A DNA stretch of 64,000 nt, from the NCBI GenBank assembly GCA_021772975.1, contig JAJFKY010000022.1:62001-126000 (forward strand). Reading direction: 5' to 3'. A program made the translations under genes and the position numbers. The notes under the pieces were generated by a model. That model had not been told where the DNA came from. It did no database searches and saw only the letters and a program-made list of their open reading frames with translations. Below, one piece after another: positions 8,364 through 16,853 of this stretch. The stretch's first letter is position 1; the number at the start of each line of letters is the position of its first letter. Source of the stretch: Gammaproteobacteria bacterium (GTDB lineage: Bacteria > Pseudomonadota > Gammaproteobacteria > Xanthomonadales > Wenzhouxiangellaceae).

Positions 8364-9071
8364 TCAGCTGGCTTTGCGGTGTTCGTCCGCTACCGCCTGA
8401 GTATCAACCATCCGATAGCCAATCCCATGCCGGGTCTGGATCAAGGCATTGTTGTAGGGTTTATCAATCGCGGCACGCAGACTGTGAATATGCACCCGCA
8501 GGCTGTCACTGTCGGGCAGTTCATCACCCCATACGTGTGCTTCAATTTCAGCCCGGGTGACTACCCGCGGCGACGCCCGCATCAGGCATTCGAGAATTTT
8601 CAACCCGATCGGGTTCAAGTCGATGTGATCATTGGCGCGGGTCACCACCAGGGTATCCAGGTCGTAGTGCAGATCGCCGATATTCAATTGCCGGGTCTGC
8701 AGGCTGGGGTTGCCACGCCGGGTAATCACCTCTAATCGCGCTTCCACTTCCTGCAATTCAAACGGCTTGACCAGATAGTCATCCGCGCCACGCCGGAAAC
8801 CCTCCAGTTTGTCTTCCAACTGGTCACGGGCGGTTAGCATCAATACCGGAATGTGTTTGTGCGCCTGCTCACGCAATCGGCTGCAGACTTCCAGCCCGTC
8901 CAGGCCAGGCAGAGATAAATCCAGCACCAATGCATCGTAATCGTGCTTCAGCGCCAGATTCAGACCTGAGGTGCCATCCCCGGCAAAATCCACGGTGTGG
9001 CCACGATCATCCAGAAAATCGCCCAGATTGGCCGCAATATCCGGATTGTCTTCAATGATTAATACTCGCAT
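8364..9071 (-). CDS. OmpR-family response regulator
   Basis: 235 residues. The receiver domain has the acidic pair 'EDNPD' at 7-11, phospho-acceptor Asp51 in 'LVLDLSLPGLDGL', the conserved Thr in 'MLTARD' and Lys in 'YLVKPF'. The C-terminal half is a winged-helix DNA-binding domain with 'LNPIGLKILECLMRASPRVVTRAEIEAHVWG' features and a C-terminal 'LIQTRHGIGYRM' hairpin. It is the first gene of a two-gene operon with the histidine kinase. Likely targets cannot be inferred from the neighbours. Confidence 0.93.
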   Translation of the reverse strand: MRVLIIEDNPDIAANLGDFLDDRGHTVDFAGDGTSGLNLALKHDYDALVLDLSLPGLDGLEVCSRLREQAHKHIPVLMLTARDQLEDKLEGFRRGADDYLVKPFELQEVEARLEVITRRGNPSLQTRQLNIGDLHYDLDTLVVTRANDHIDLNPIGLKILECLMRASPRVVTRAEIEAHVWGDELPDSDSLRVHIHSLRAAIDKPYNNALIQTRHGIGYRMVDTQAVADEHRKAS

Positions 9072-9154
9072 TGGTTATTCTCACACTTGTCTGGACTGGA
9101 CGATCACTGGCCAGTCTTATCTATCAGATCGTAACGGAGTCGCCCATCCTGTCG

Positions 9155-9191
9155 AAAAAAAGCCCAAGCCGATACATTATCGTGCTTGGGC
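9155..9191 (-). terminator. intrinsic terminator of the pilTU operon
   Basis: Read on the minus strand, stem GCCCAAGC/GCTTGGGC continues into CGATA/TATCG around a 3-base loop with one bulged base, and is followed by seven T. A strong rho-independent terminator about 170 bp after the pilU stop. Confidence 0.9.
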
Positions 9192-9290
9192 CTAATTATG
9201 CTCAGTTAACCGTAATCATCGCAGTGCTTTGGACGGGCTATGACCCAAAGTACGCAATGATAATAGTCCCTATCACGTTAAACGGCAGTT

Positions 9291-9307
9291 AATAGCAAAT
9301 TGCTATT
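9291..9307. promoter_or_regulatory. 17-base palindrome downstream of pilU
   Basis: Perfect arms AATAGCAA and TTGCTATT around a single A. It is too tight to be a good RNA hairpin without losing the centre, so a protein-binding site is possible. It shares the core CAAATTG with the 25-base palindrome at 33758-33782. Confidence 0.35.
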
Positions 9308-9365
9308 ATCAACAACATTCTGGCCAGCCTGGCTGGATCTATCAGCAGCGCTATCACAGGCTCGC

Positions 9366-10499
9366 TCAACGATCTTCATTTTCAACCAGACCAACCTTGC
9401 TCAGGCCACCGGCCAGGCTGCGCATATCGCCACCCTGAGCCAGCTTGATCGCCAGCCGCACCTCATTGGCGGAGTCGGCATGCCGTAGCGCCTGCTCAAG
9501 TTCAATCTTGTCGTTCAGGTATAACTGCACCAGCGACTGATCGAAAGTCATCATGCCGTGATGGTTCGAATCACGCATGATGGTTTTCAGTTCCGGAATC
9601 TGTCCGTTGCGAATCTTTTCCTGCACCAGCGGCGTATTCAGCATGATTTCCAGCGTGACATGGCGGCGCTCGCGGTCTTTAGCGGGCAATAACTGCTGGG
9701 CGATCATGGCGCGCAGGTTAAATGACAAATCCAGCAGGACCTGCTCGCGCTGCGCTTCGGGAAAGAAGTGCATTATGCGATCCAGTGCCTGATTGGCATT
9801 ATTGGCATGCAGGGTGCTGAATACCAGATGCCCGGTTTCAGCAAACGTCAGCGCATGCTCCATGGCTTCCCGGGTCCGGATTTCACCGATCATGATCACG
9901 TCCGGCGCCTGCCGCAGCGTATTGCGCAAAGCGACCTCAAACGATTCGGTATCCACCCCCACCTCACGCTGAGTCACAATGCTCTGCGCGTGCCGGTGCA
10001 CGTATTCAATCGGGTCTTCAATGGTAATGATATGACCGGCCATGGTCTGGTTACGGTGTCCGACCAGAGCCGCCAGAGTGGTTGATTTGCCGGTGCCGGT
10101 CGCACCCACCAGAATCACAATGCCGCGCTTGGCTACCGCCAGAGTTAACAGCGATTCCGGCAGATCCAGATCCTGCACGGTCGGAATTCGCGTCTCAATC
10201 CGCCGGCAGACCATGCCCGCATCGGACTGCTGGATAAACGCACTGACACGAAAACGTGCGACATCATCCAGCGGCACCGCGAACTGGCACTCGTTGGTGC
10301 GCAGAAATTCTTCCTGCTGGCTTTCATTCATAATACTGAGCACCAGCTCCCGAGACTGTTCGGCAGTCAGCGCCTCAGGCTCCAGCGAGTGATACTTGGC
10401 GTTAACTTTTATGGTGGGCGGCGCATCGGCGGTTACAAACAGATCCGAGCCTTCTTTGCTATGTAACGTGTGCAGCCATTTGCGAACGTCATGCATCAT
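9366..10499 (-). CDS. pilU: type IV pilus retraction ATPase PilU
   Basis: 377 residues. Cytosolic hexameric AAA-like ATPase that assists PilT in pilus retraction. Walker A 'GATGTGKST' at 132-140, Asp box 'IITIEDPIEYVH', Walker B 'APDVIMIGEIRTREAM' and His box 'GHLVFSTLHANNA' are all intact. PilU rather than PilT is indicated by the extended C-terminus and by the lack of the PilT 'AIRNLIRE' motif (here 'QEKIRNGQ'). A GGAG ribosome site stands five bases before the first ATG. It follows pilT by 38 bp in the same operon. Confidence 0.95.
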   Translation of the reverse strand: MMHDVRKWLHTLHSKEGSDLFVTADAPPTIKVNAKYHSLEPEALTAEQSRELVLSIMNESQQEEFLRTNECQFAVPLDDVARFRVSAFIQQSDAGMVCRRIETRIPTVQDLDLPESLLTLAVAKRGIVILVGATGTGKSTTLAALVGHRNQTMAGHIITIEDPIEYVHRHAQSIVTQREVGVDTESFEVALRNTLRQAPDVIMIGEIRTREAMEHALTFAETGHLVFSTLHANNANQALDRIMHFFPEAQREQVLLDLSFNLRAMIAQQLLPAKDRERRHVTLEIMLNTPLVQEKIRNGQIPELKTIMRDSNHHGMMTFDQSLVQLYLNDKIELEQALRHADSANEVRLAIKLAQGGDMRSLAGGLSKVGLVENEDR

Positions 10500-10537
10500 T
10501 CATTCTCCTGCTTACAGGTTTCCGGTCGGTCAGCCGG

Positions 10538-11575
10538 TCATTCAAAATTCCGCTTATTATGCGCTTTGCGCGCAGCCTCTTTCTTGTGCACTATACCGCG
10601 GTTGACCAGTGCCTCCAGGGCCGAATCCATGGTCTGCATACCGATGTTCTGACCGGTCTGAATCGCTGAGTACATCTGGGCGACTTTATCTTCGCGGATC
10701 AGGTTACGGATCGCGGCATTGGCAATCATGATCTCATGCGCGGCCACGCGGCCACCGGACTTGCGCTGCAGCAGAGTCTGGGTCACCACCGCACGCAGCG
10801 ACTCGGACAGCATCGAGCGGATCATGGGCTTTTCACCGGCCGGGAACACATCGATGATCCGATCCACCGTTTTAGGCGCCGAGCTGGTATGCACCGTAGC
10901 AAATACCACGTGGCCGGTTTCGGCCGCCGTCATGGCCAGCCGAATGGTTTCCTGATCGCGCAGCTCGCCCACCAGAATGACGTCCGGATCTTCACGCAGC
11001 GCGGCACGCAGGGCGGAATTAAAGCTGCGCGCATCGCGGCCCACTTCACGTTGATTGATCAGGCAATTCTTGCTTTGATGAACAAATTCGATGGGATCTT
11101 CGATGGTCAGGATATGCCCGGAAGTCGTTTTATTAAGGTGATCCACCATCGCGGCCAGGGTGGTGGATTTACCCGAACCGGTCGGACCGGTGACCAGAAA
11201 CAGACCACGCGGCACCATAATCATATCGCGGAAAATCGGTGGCGCCTCGAGATCATCCAGCGTCAGAATTTCTTCCGGAATCACACGGAATGCACACCCG
11301 GTGCCACGGTCATGATGAAAGGCGTTGACCCGGAAACGCGCCAGGCCGGAGATGTTATAAGAATAATCGACATTCAGATCAGCTTCGAAATCACGCCGCT
11401 GATGATCAGTCATGGTGCTGTAAATCAGCTCCGCGGTTTCTTTCCGGTCCAGCACATCGATGTCGAGGCGGCGGATTTCACCATCCACGCGGATCATCGG
11501 CGGCAGACCAACCGATAAATGCAGGTCAGAGGCTTTGTGACGAACTGTGAATGCCAGCAACTCGGCGATATCCAT
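10538..11575 (-). CDS. pilT: type IV pilus retraction ATPase PilT
   Basis: 345 residues from the ATG at 11575, which has AGGA seven bases upstream; an in-frame GTG two codons earlier is less likely. It powers depolymerisation of the pilus for twitching motility. Walker A 'GPTGSGKST' (about 130-138 from this start), 'ILTIEDPIEFVH', Walker B 'PDVILVGELRDQETI', His box 'GHVVFATVHT' and the retraction-specific C-terminal motif 'AIRNLIREDK' are present. Length matches the P. aeruginosa protein (about 344). Divergent from yggS, as in pseudomonads. Confidence 0.97.
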   Translation of the reverse strand: MDIAELLAFTVRHKASDLHLSVGLPPMIRVDGEIRRLDIDVLDRKETAELIYSTMTDHQRRDFEADLNVDYSYNISGLARFRVNAFHHDRGTGCAFRVIPEEILTLDDLEAPPIFRDMIMVPRGLFLVTGPTGSGKSTTLAAMVDHLNKTTSGHILTIEDPIEFVHQSKNCLINQREVGRDARSFNSALRAALREDPDVILVGELRDQETIRLAMTAAETGHVVFATVHTSSAPKTVDRIIDVFPAGEKPMIRSMLSESLRAVVTQTLLQRKSGGRVAAHEIMIANAAIRNLIREDKVAQMYSAIQTGQNIGMQTMDSALEALVNRGIVHKKEAARKAHNKRNFE

Positions 11576-11706
11576 ACGCACTTCCTAAAATATTCATGCT
11601 CAAGCAGTTTAGAATAACATCCATGTCATCCGAAACTGTATCAGCTTAAAGTGACTGATGTCATCCTGAAACACAACTCGAACTGCTGCTGGAAAAACCA
11701 ACTGTC

Positions 11707-12384
11707 ATGCCGACGCTTGCACAACGCTACGAGGACTTGACCTCGCAACTGCACCAGACCGCTCCGAAAGCTCAACTGCTGGCGGTCAGCAAAGGCCAGC
11801 CGGTCAGTAAAATACGTGACCTGTATGCTTTGGGCCAGCGCGCATTCGGTGAAAACTATCTGGACGAAGCCACCCGGAAAATCGCTGCCTGTCAGGACTT
11901 GCCGGAACTACAATGGCACTTCATCGGGCCTTTGCAGCGCAATAAAACCCGCCCGATCGCCGCTCAGTTTGACTGGGTGCACAGTGTTGACAGAGCGTTG
12001 CTGATCAAGCGCCTGGCGAGCCAGCGGCCGGATCATCTGCCGCCGTTACAAATTCTGCTGCAGATCAATGTTGATGATGAAAGCCAGAAAGCCGGCGCGC
12101 CAGCCAGCCAGATTCCAGCCCTGCTGCAAACCATCGGCACATGTCCCACACTCCAGCTGCGTGGCATTATGGGCATCCCTGAAAACAACCAGAATGAGCA
12201 AGGGCTACGTGCCAGTTTCCGCGCGCTGGCGGCAGCGCACCAGCAGTGTCAAACCATCAATCGCAGCAGCCAGGATACGATTGATACCTTATCGATGGGC
12301 ATGTCGGGGGACTGGCGGATTGCGGTTCAGGAGGGTGCTACCATGGTGCGTATCGGTACCGCCCTGTTCGGCCCCCGGGATTGA
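11707..12384 (+). CDS. yggS: PLP homeostasis protein, YggS/PROSC family
   Basis: 225 residues. Cytosolic pyridoxal-phosphate-binding TIM-barrel protein without known catalytic activity, involved in B6 homeostasis. Motifs: 'LLAVSKGQPVSKIRDL' with the PLP lysine, 'FGENYLDEA', 'LQWHFIGPLQRNKT', 'LLQINVDDESQKAG', 'LRGIMGIPEN', and the C-terminal 'LSMGMSGDWRIAVQEGATMVRIGTALFG', which is nearly invariant in the family. The pilT-yggS-proC-yggT order is the common gammaproteobacterial one. Confidence 0.95.
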   Translation: MPTLAQRYEDLTSQLHQTAPKAQLLAVSKGQPVSKIRDLYALGQRAFGENYLDEATRKIAACQDLPELQWHFIGPLQRNKTRPIAAQFDWVHSVDRALLIKRLASQRPDHLPPLQILLQINVDDESQKAGAPASQIPALLQTIGTCPTLQLRGIMGIPENNQNEQGLRASFRALAAAHQQCQTINRSSQDTIDTLSMGMSGDWRIAVQEGATMVRIGTALFGPRD

Positions 12385-12435
12385 CCGCCACGGCCACCGG
12401 CAGCACCACGGCGCAGCAATGAGAACAGCGATTTT

Positions 12436-13251
12436 ATGAACGATTTACGGATAGGCATTATCGGTGCCGGCAACATGGCCCAGGCCTTAATCAGCGGCCT
12501 GGTCAAGCAGGGTTTTCAGCACGGGCTGATCGCCGCCGATCCGAGCGCGGAAGCGCGCAACGCAGTCACCGCCCACTACCAGATCAAGACAACCGCGGAC
12601 AACAGCGCCGCGGTCAGCGATGTCGATGCCATTATCCTGGCGGTCAAACCGCAAATCATGGCCGCCGCCCTGGCCAGCATCAAAGCCAGCGTGGATCAAC
12701 GGCAGCTGGTTATTTCCATTGCCGCGGGCATCCCCAGCACAGCTATCAGCGCGGGGCTGACCGCGCACCAGCCGGTGGTACGCGCGATGCCGAACACCCC
12801 GGCCCTGATTGGCGCGGGCATCAGCGGCATGGTCGCCAACCAGTATGTCAATGCTTCCCAGCGCCAGCTGGCAAAACGGATTCTGGAGGCCACCGGCGAA
12901 GCGGTCTGGCTTCCGGATGAAACTCAGATGGATGCGGTAACCGCCGTCTCCGGCAGTGGGCCAGCCTATTTTTTCCTATTACTCGAGGCACTCACCCAGG
13001 CAGGCGAAAAGATTGGCCTGGAACCGGCTACCGCGGCCCGGCTGGCGCTGGCCACCGGTGCTGGAGCATGCCGCTTAGCCAGTCAATCTGAACTCAGCCC
13101 GGGCGAGTTGCGGGCTCGCGTGACTTCGCCCGGCGGCACCACCGCGGCGGCACTGGATGTGCTGCAGGGCGGCGGTTTCAATGAGTTACTGGAGCAAGCC
13201 GTCAGCGCCGCCAGGCAACGTGGTGCCGAACTGGCTGCCGGGACTGATTGA
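12436..13251 (+). CDS. proC: pyrroline-5-carboxylate reductase
   Basis: 271 residues. Reduces 1-pyrroline-5-carboxylate to proline with NAD(P)H, the last step of proline synthesis. N-terminal Rossmann fold 'IGIIGAGNMAQALISGL' (5-21), 'VVRAMPNTPALIGAGI' and the C-terminal dimer-domain signature 'VTAVSGSGPAYFF' and 'LRARVTSPGGTTAAAL'. Length equals E. coli ProC (269). Its stop is three bases before the yggT ATG, suggesting translational coupling. Confidence 0.97.
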   Translation: MNDLRIGIIGAGNMAQALISGLVKQGFQHGLIAADPSAEARNAVTAHYQIKTTADNSAAVSDVDAIILAVKPQIMAAALASIKASVDQRQLVISIAAGIPSTAISAGLTAHQPVVRAMPNTPALIGAGISGMVANQYVNASQRQLAKRILEATGEAVWLPDETQMDAVTAVSGSGPAYFFLLLEALTQAGEKIGLEPATAARLALATGAGACRLASQSELSPGELRARVTSPGGTTAAALDVLQGGGFNELLEQAVSAARQRGAELAAGTD

Positions 13252-13253
13252 AC

Positions 13254-13793
13254 ATGCAACCGATTGCTGCATTCCTGTATCTGGCCGACACCATCATCCA
13301 GATATTTTCACTGCTGCTGTTGCTGCGCGTGCTGCTGCAACTGGTGCGCGCGGATTATTACAACACCCTGGTACAAATTATCGTGCAGATCACCGATCCG
13401 GTGCTCAAGCCCGCCCGCAAACTGATCCCTTCCGTGGGCCGGGTCGATATGGCGGGCGTGGTCTGCTTTTTCAGCTTGCAACTGCTGGCTCTGCTGCTGC
13501 GTTATCTGGCCAATGATGCCCCGATCCATTGGGGCAACCTGTTGTTCCATGCGCTGCAACGCAGCATTCAGTCAGTGTTAATCACCTATCTGGTATTAAT
13601 TATTGCCAATGTGCTGATCAGTTGGTTCGGCCAGCGGGCGCGGCATCCGATTATTCCGCTGATTTATCAGCTGACCGAACCGCTGCTGGGGCGTATTCGT
13701 AAAGTCCTGCCGGGCTTCGGCGGACTGGATTTATCGCCCCTGGTTGCCATCATCGGCATCAACTTTTTGATGATTCTGATAGGATTGAGCTAA
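13254..13793 (+). CDS. yggT: YggT-family membrane protein
   Basis: 179 residues from the ATG at 13254; an in-frame TTG at 13248 overlaps the proC stop and is less likely. Two repeated YGGT units: residues about 1-85 ('LLLLLRVLLQLVRADYYN...ITDPVLKPARKLIPSVG') and about 95-175 ('LLISWFGQ'-like segment, 'LTEPLLGRIRKVLPGFGGLDLSPLVAI'). Each half has the pattern helix - 'T(D/E)P.L.P.R..(I/L)P' - helix. Inner-membrane protein of poorly known role, linked in other bacteria to osmotic stress tolerance. Confidence 0.9.
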   Translation: MQPIAAFLYLADTIIQIFSLLLLLRVLLQLVRADYYNTLVQIIVQITDPVLKPARKLIPSVGRVDMAGVVCFFSLQLLALLLRYLANDAPIHWGNLLFHALQRSIQSVLITYLVLIIANVLISWFGQRARHPIIPLIYQLTEPLLGRIRKVLPGFGGLDLSPLVAIIGINFLMILIGLS

Positions 13794-13868
13794 CCACGGA
13801 CTGAACCACAGGGTATCGGCTGTGGCCTTACTGACTCAGGCATGTACTAATTTTAGAGGACTATCACC

Positions 13869-14309
13869 ATGCGCAAACTTGCTGTAATCGTTTTAATGCT
13901 CGGCCTGTTGCTGTCATTCAGCGCCAATGCCCAGCGCTCCCAGGATTTTGGCGACTATGTGGTGCATTTCAATGCCGTTAACACCAACCTGATTCCGCCC
14001 GCTGCCGCGCAGCAGTATGGTATTCAGCGCTCCAGCACCCGTGCCCTGCTGAATATCAGCGTGCTGCGCAAAGTACTCGACAATCCCGGCACCCCGGTGC
14101 ACGCCAAGGTCAACGCTACCGGCCGGAATCTAAGCGGCCAGTTACGTGATATCAGCCTCAAGGAAGTTGATGATCAGGGCGCCATTTATTATCTGGGACA
14201 ATTGCGGGTGCGCAATGAAGAAACATTTGACTTTTCCGTCAATATCACCCCGGATGGCGAAGACGAACCGCTGGTGTTGAAATTTCGCCAGCAGTTCTTT
14301 ACCGAATAG
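13869..14309 (+). CDS. DUF4426 periplasmic protein
   Basis: 146 residues with a signal peptide (core 'LAVIVLMLGLLLSFSANA', cleavage before 'QRSQDF'). The mature part 'DFGDYVVHFNAVNTNLIPPAAAQQYGI' and 'ALLNISVLRK' match the DUF4426 family, typically found downstream of yggT (from memory). Mainly beta-structure is expected, and no catalytic residues are known. A strong AGAGGA site lies eight bases before the ATG. Its 3' end overlaps the converging TerB-like gene by 11 bp. Confidence 0.85.
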   Translation: MRKLAVIVLMLGLLLSFSANAQRSQDFGDYVVHFNAVNTNLIPPAAAQQYGIQRSSTRALLNISVLRKVLDNPGTPVHAKVNATGRNLSGQLRDISLKEVDDQGAIYYLGQLRVRNEETFDFSVNITPDGEDEPLVLKFRQQFFTE

Positions 14310-14772
14310 ATAAATCGTCCTGGCCAGCCTGCCTGGCCGCGGCCTGCTTGGCCTGTAGATATTCCGCATGCACCAGGCCCAACTGATCGGCCACTTGCCG
14401 CAAGTGGCTTTCCTCGTAGCGGTCAATCCGGCCATCCGCAAACACCACCGCCCACAACCAGGTCAGCAATTTAATTCTTCGTTCTATCGGCCAGGCCTCA
14501 CGCAACCGGCGGGTAAAAACATAGACGCCATCACTGCTGCTCAGCAATTCCCCGGCCTGCTGCAGCAAGCTGTCAACCGCTTCCGCGCTGAGTTGAAAAG
14601 TACCGCGCAAGGCAGCCTGTAAGGCAGTCCGCTCAGCGGTTTCGACAGCACCATCCGCATGCGCGGTTTCCAGCAATAGCATCGCTGTGGCCAGTTCCAG
14701 TGACGGCGCTTCAGATGGCTGCGTTTGTCCCGCTTTAAATTGCTCACGTAAAAATTTCAGCATCTCCGCCAT
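14299..14772 (-). CDS. TerB-like (tellurite-resistance B / DjlA-type) domain protein
   Basis: 157 residues. 'ATAMLLLETAHADGAVETAERTAL' and 'LLTWLWAVVFADGRIDRYEESHLRQVADQLGL' are the two acidic halves of the all-helical TerB fold, each with the 'ADG.(I/V)...E' motif that can bind divalent metal. No other domain is present. Cytosolic and of unknown function; single TerB proteins are common in gammaproteobacteria. It diverges from asnB, with about 100 bp between the starts. Confidence 0.8.
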   Translation of the reverse strand: MAEMLKFLREQFKAGQTQPSEAPSLELATAMLLLETAHADGAVETAERTALQAALRGTFQLSAEAVDSLLQQAGELLSSSDGVYVFTRRLREAWPIERRIKLLTWLWAVVFADGRIDRYEESHLRQVADQLGLVHAEYLQAKQAAARQAGQDDLSIR

Positions 14773-14876
14773 CTTAGCATTTGCTCGGTCATTCAGCTCA
14801 CCCCGGCCTGAATGACTATTGCGCTTTGGCGCAAATCGAATATGCTGCCAGTTGTTATCTTGTCAAAACCAGCGTT

Positions 14877-16553
14877 ATGTGCGGAATATTCGTTATTTTC
14901 AACCTCACCCAGCCCGCCGAAAGCCTGCGTCCGATGGCCTTGCGCCAATCACGCAAGCAGCGTCACCGCGGCCCCGACTGGAGCGGTATCCGCATCCGGG
15001 AAGATGTGGTGATGGCGCATGAACGCCTGGCTATCGTCGACCTGGAACACGGCGCTCAACCACTGATCAGTGAAGATCAGCAGCTACTGCTGGCGGTCAA
15101 TGGAGAAATCTACAACCATCAGGAACTGCGCCGACAACTGGGCGACAACTACACCTGGCAGACTCAGTCGGATTGTGAAGTTATTCTGCCACTGTATCGG
15201 CAGCATGGCGCAGACCTGGTTGAGCATTTGCGTGGCATGTATGCATTTGCGCTGCATGACGCCGCCAGCGGTGAGTTTCTGATTGCGCGCGACCCGATTG
15301 GCATCATCCCGCTGTACTACGGCCGTGATGAGCATGGCCAACTGCTGGTCGCTTCGGAAATGAAGGCCTTGATCGATGTCTGCACCACGGTCACCGAATT
15401 TCCACCTGGACATGTGTGGAGCAGCGCGCACAACGAACCACAATGCTGGTATCAACCCGACTGGCAGGAATACAACCAGGTTGCCAATGCCTCCAGCGAT
15501 GGCGGGGTGCTGCGTGCGGCACTGGAGCAATCGGTCATCAGCCATTTGATGACCGATGTACCGTATGGGGTATTGCTGTCAGGCGGCCTGGATTCTTCCA
15601 TTATTGCCGCCCTGGCGCAAAAGCACGCGGCCCGGCGGATAGAGGACAATGAAACCAGCCCGGCCTGGTGGCCACAACTGCACTCGTTTGCGATCGGCCT
15701 GCACGGCTCACCGGATCTGGCGGCTGCCCAGCAGGCCGCCCAGCACATCGGCACCATCCATCATGGCTTTGAATACACTATCCAGGAAGGCCTGGATGCA
15801 CTTGAGGAAGTGATTTATCACCTGGAAACCTACGATGTAACCACCATCCGCGCCGCCACCCCGATGTTTCTGCTGGCGCGCAAGATCCGTGCCATGGGCA
15901 TCAAAATGGTACTGTCCGGAGAAGGCGCTGATGAAATTTTTGGCGGCTACCTGTACTTTCACAAAGCGCCGGACGCGCGCAGCTTCCATGCCGAAACAGT
16001 ACGCAAACTCCAGCGCCTGCACAGCTATGACTGTCTGCGTGCCAACAAAGCGATGGCCGCCTGGGGCGTCGAGGCGCGGGTGCCATTTCTGGATAGAGAT
16101 TTTCTGGATACCGCCATGCGACTCAATCCGCAGGTCAAAATGGCCGGGCCTGAGCGCATGGAGAAATATGTCTTGCGCGAATGCTTCGCTGACCTGTTAC
16201 CGGACAGTATCGCCTGGCGTCAAAAAGAGCAATTCTCTGATGGCGTGGGCTACGGCTGGATTGACGGCCTGCGTGATTTCAGCGAGCAGCGCGTCACCGA
16301 CCAGCAAATGCTGACCGCCCACGACCGCTTTCCCTATCATCCGCCGGTGACCAAGGAAGCCTATCTTTACCGCAGTATCTTTCAACGCCATTTCCCCTTG
16401 CGCGCCGCCGCTGAAACGGTTCCATCCGGACCCACCGTGGCCTGCAGCACACCCGAAGCCATTGCCTGGGATGCCAGCCTGCAACGCATCAACGACCCCT
16501 CAGGCCGGGCAGCGTTCGGGATACATGCAGCGGCGTATAAAGACACCGATTAG
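14877..16553 (+). CDS. asnB: asparagine synthetase B, glutamine-hydrolysing
   Basis: 558 residues from ATG 14877, chosen because it places the essential nucleophile as Cys2 ('MCGIFVIF'); E. coli AsnB has 554. Converts aspartate, glutamine and ATP to asparagine. Class II glutaminase domain (1 to about 190; 'RHRGPDWSG', 'RLAIVDLEHGAQPL', 'NGEIYNH', 'RDPIGIIPLYYG') and the synthetase domain with PP-loop 'LLSGGLDSSIIAAL', 'VLSGEGADEIFGGYLYFHKAP' and 'EARVPFLDRDFLDTAM'. Cytosolic. It may be expressed separately from the tkt operon, since 300 bp with repeats separate them. Confidence 0.96.
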   Translation: MCGIFVIFNLTQPAESLRPMALRQSRKQRHRGPDWSGIRIREDVVMAHERLAIVDLEHGAQPLISEDQQLLLAVNGEIYNHQELRRQLGDNYTWQTQSDCEVILPLYRQHGADLVEHLRGMYAFALHDAASGEFLIARDPIGIIPLYYGRDEHGQLLVASEMKALIDVCTTVTEFPPGHVWSSAHNEPQCWYQPDWQEYNQVANASSDGGVLRAALEQSVISHLMTDVPYGVLLSGGLDSSIIAALAQKHAARRIEDNETSPAWWPQLHSFAIGLHGSPDLAAAQQAAQHIGTIHHGFEYTIQEGLDALEEVIYHLETYDVTTIRAATPMFLLARKIRAMGIKMVLSGEGADEIFGGYLYFHKAPDARSFHAETVRKLQRLHSYDCLRANKAMAAWGVEARVPFLDRDFLDTAMRLNPQVKMAGPERMEKYVLRECFADLLPDSIAWRQKEQFSDGVGYGWIDGLRDFSEQRVTDQQMLTAHDRFPYHPPVTKEAYLYRSIFQRHFPLRAAAETVPSGPTVACSTPEAIAWDASLQRINDPSGRAAFGIHAAAYKDTD

Positions 16554-16853
16554 GGGGTGACTTTTAGCAGCTCTTTGCGCTGCGTCTGCATAGTTTCGCC
16601 ACTTACCGCGCAAGCGGCGAAACCTTAACTGCACTGAATGACGCAAATAGCATCAGGAGATTCCTCGTCGCTACGCTCTGTCGGAATGACAAAATTGTGA
16701 GGAGACTTAAAAATAGCGTGTGGCGATTCTTCACCGCGTCCAGAATGACAGATTAGAGTGCAGAAAAACTCTCTGCCACCCACCCAGCTTGCTACCATTA
16801 TCACCATCGGCGACAATTACCGGCTGGAAAATCACACCACCGGATACACCATC
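16554..16853. other. asnB-tkt intergenic region with hairpin and repeats
   Basis: No gene is seen. It holds an inverted repeat GTTTCGCC / GGCGAAAC (16593-16600 and 16616-16623) that could end asnB transcription, though without a T tract. A two-part intergenic repeat at about 16662-16753 follows, and then the leader of tkt. Confidence 0.6.
16662..16753. repeat. dispersed intergenic repeat ('GATTCCTCGTCGCT...GGAATGAC' type)
   Basis: Two related units, GATTCCTCGTCGCTACGCTC...GTCGGAATGACA and GATTCTTCACCGCGTCCAGAATGACA, each with imperfect terminal complementarity (GATTC/GGAATGAC-like ends). Similar elements are scattered between genes in many bacteria (from memory). Translated backwards they give the tell-tale 'TERSDEESP' and 'RGEESP' strings that make spurious proteins. 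Confidence 0.65.

Larger units (their letters stand above)
9072..9365. other. intergenic region between the response regulator and pilU
   Basis: No gene is visible. It holds the pilTU terminator (9155-9191) and a 17-base palindrome (9291-9307). The promoter of the two-component operon must lie in its left half. Confidence 0.6.

Noticed and set aside
9291-9307. Palindrome near pilU read as a terminator
   Set aside because: The stem has no loop and no T tract; the real terminator of pilTU is the hairpin at 9155-9191.
10736-11518. 260-codon plus-strand frame opposite pilT
   Set aside because: Antisense shadow of a well-identified ATPase; no motif.
16625-16816. Small minus-strand frame with 'TERSDEESP'
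   Set aside because: Typical artefact of the dispersed GATTCCTCGTCGCT-type repeat; not a gene.
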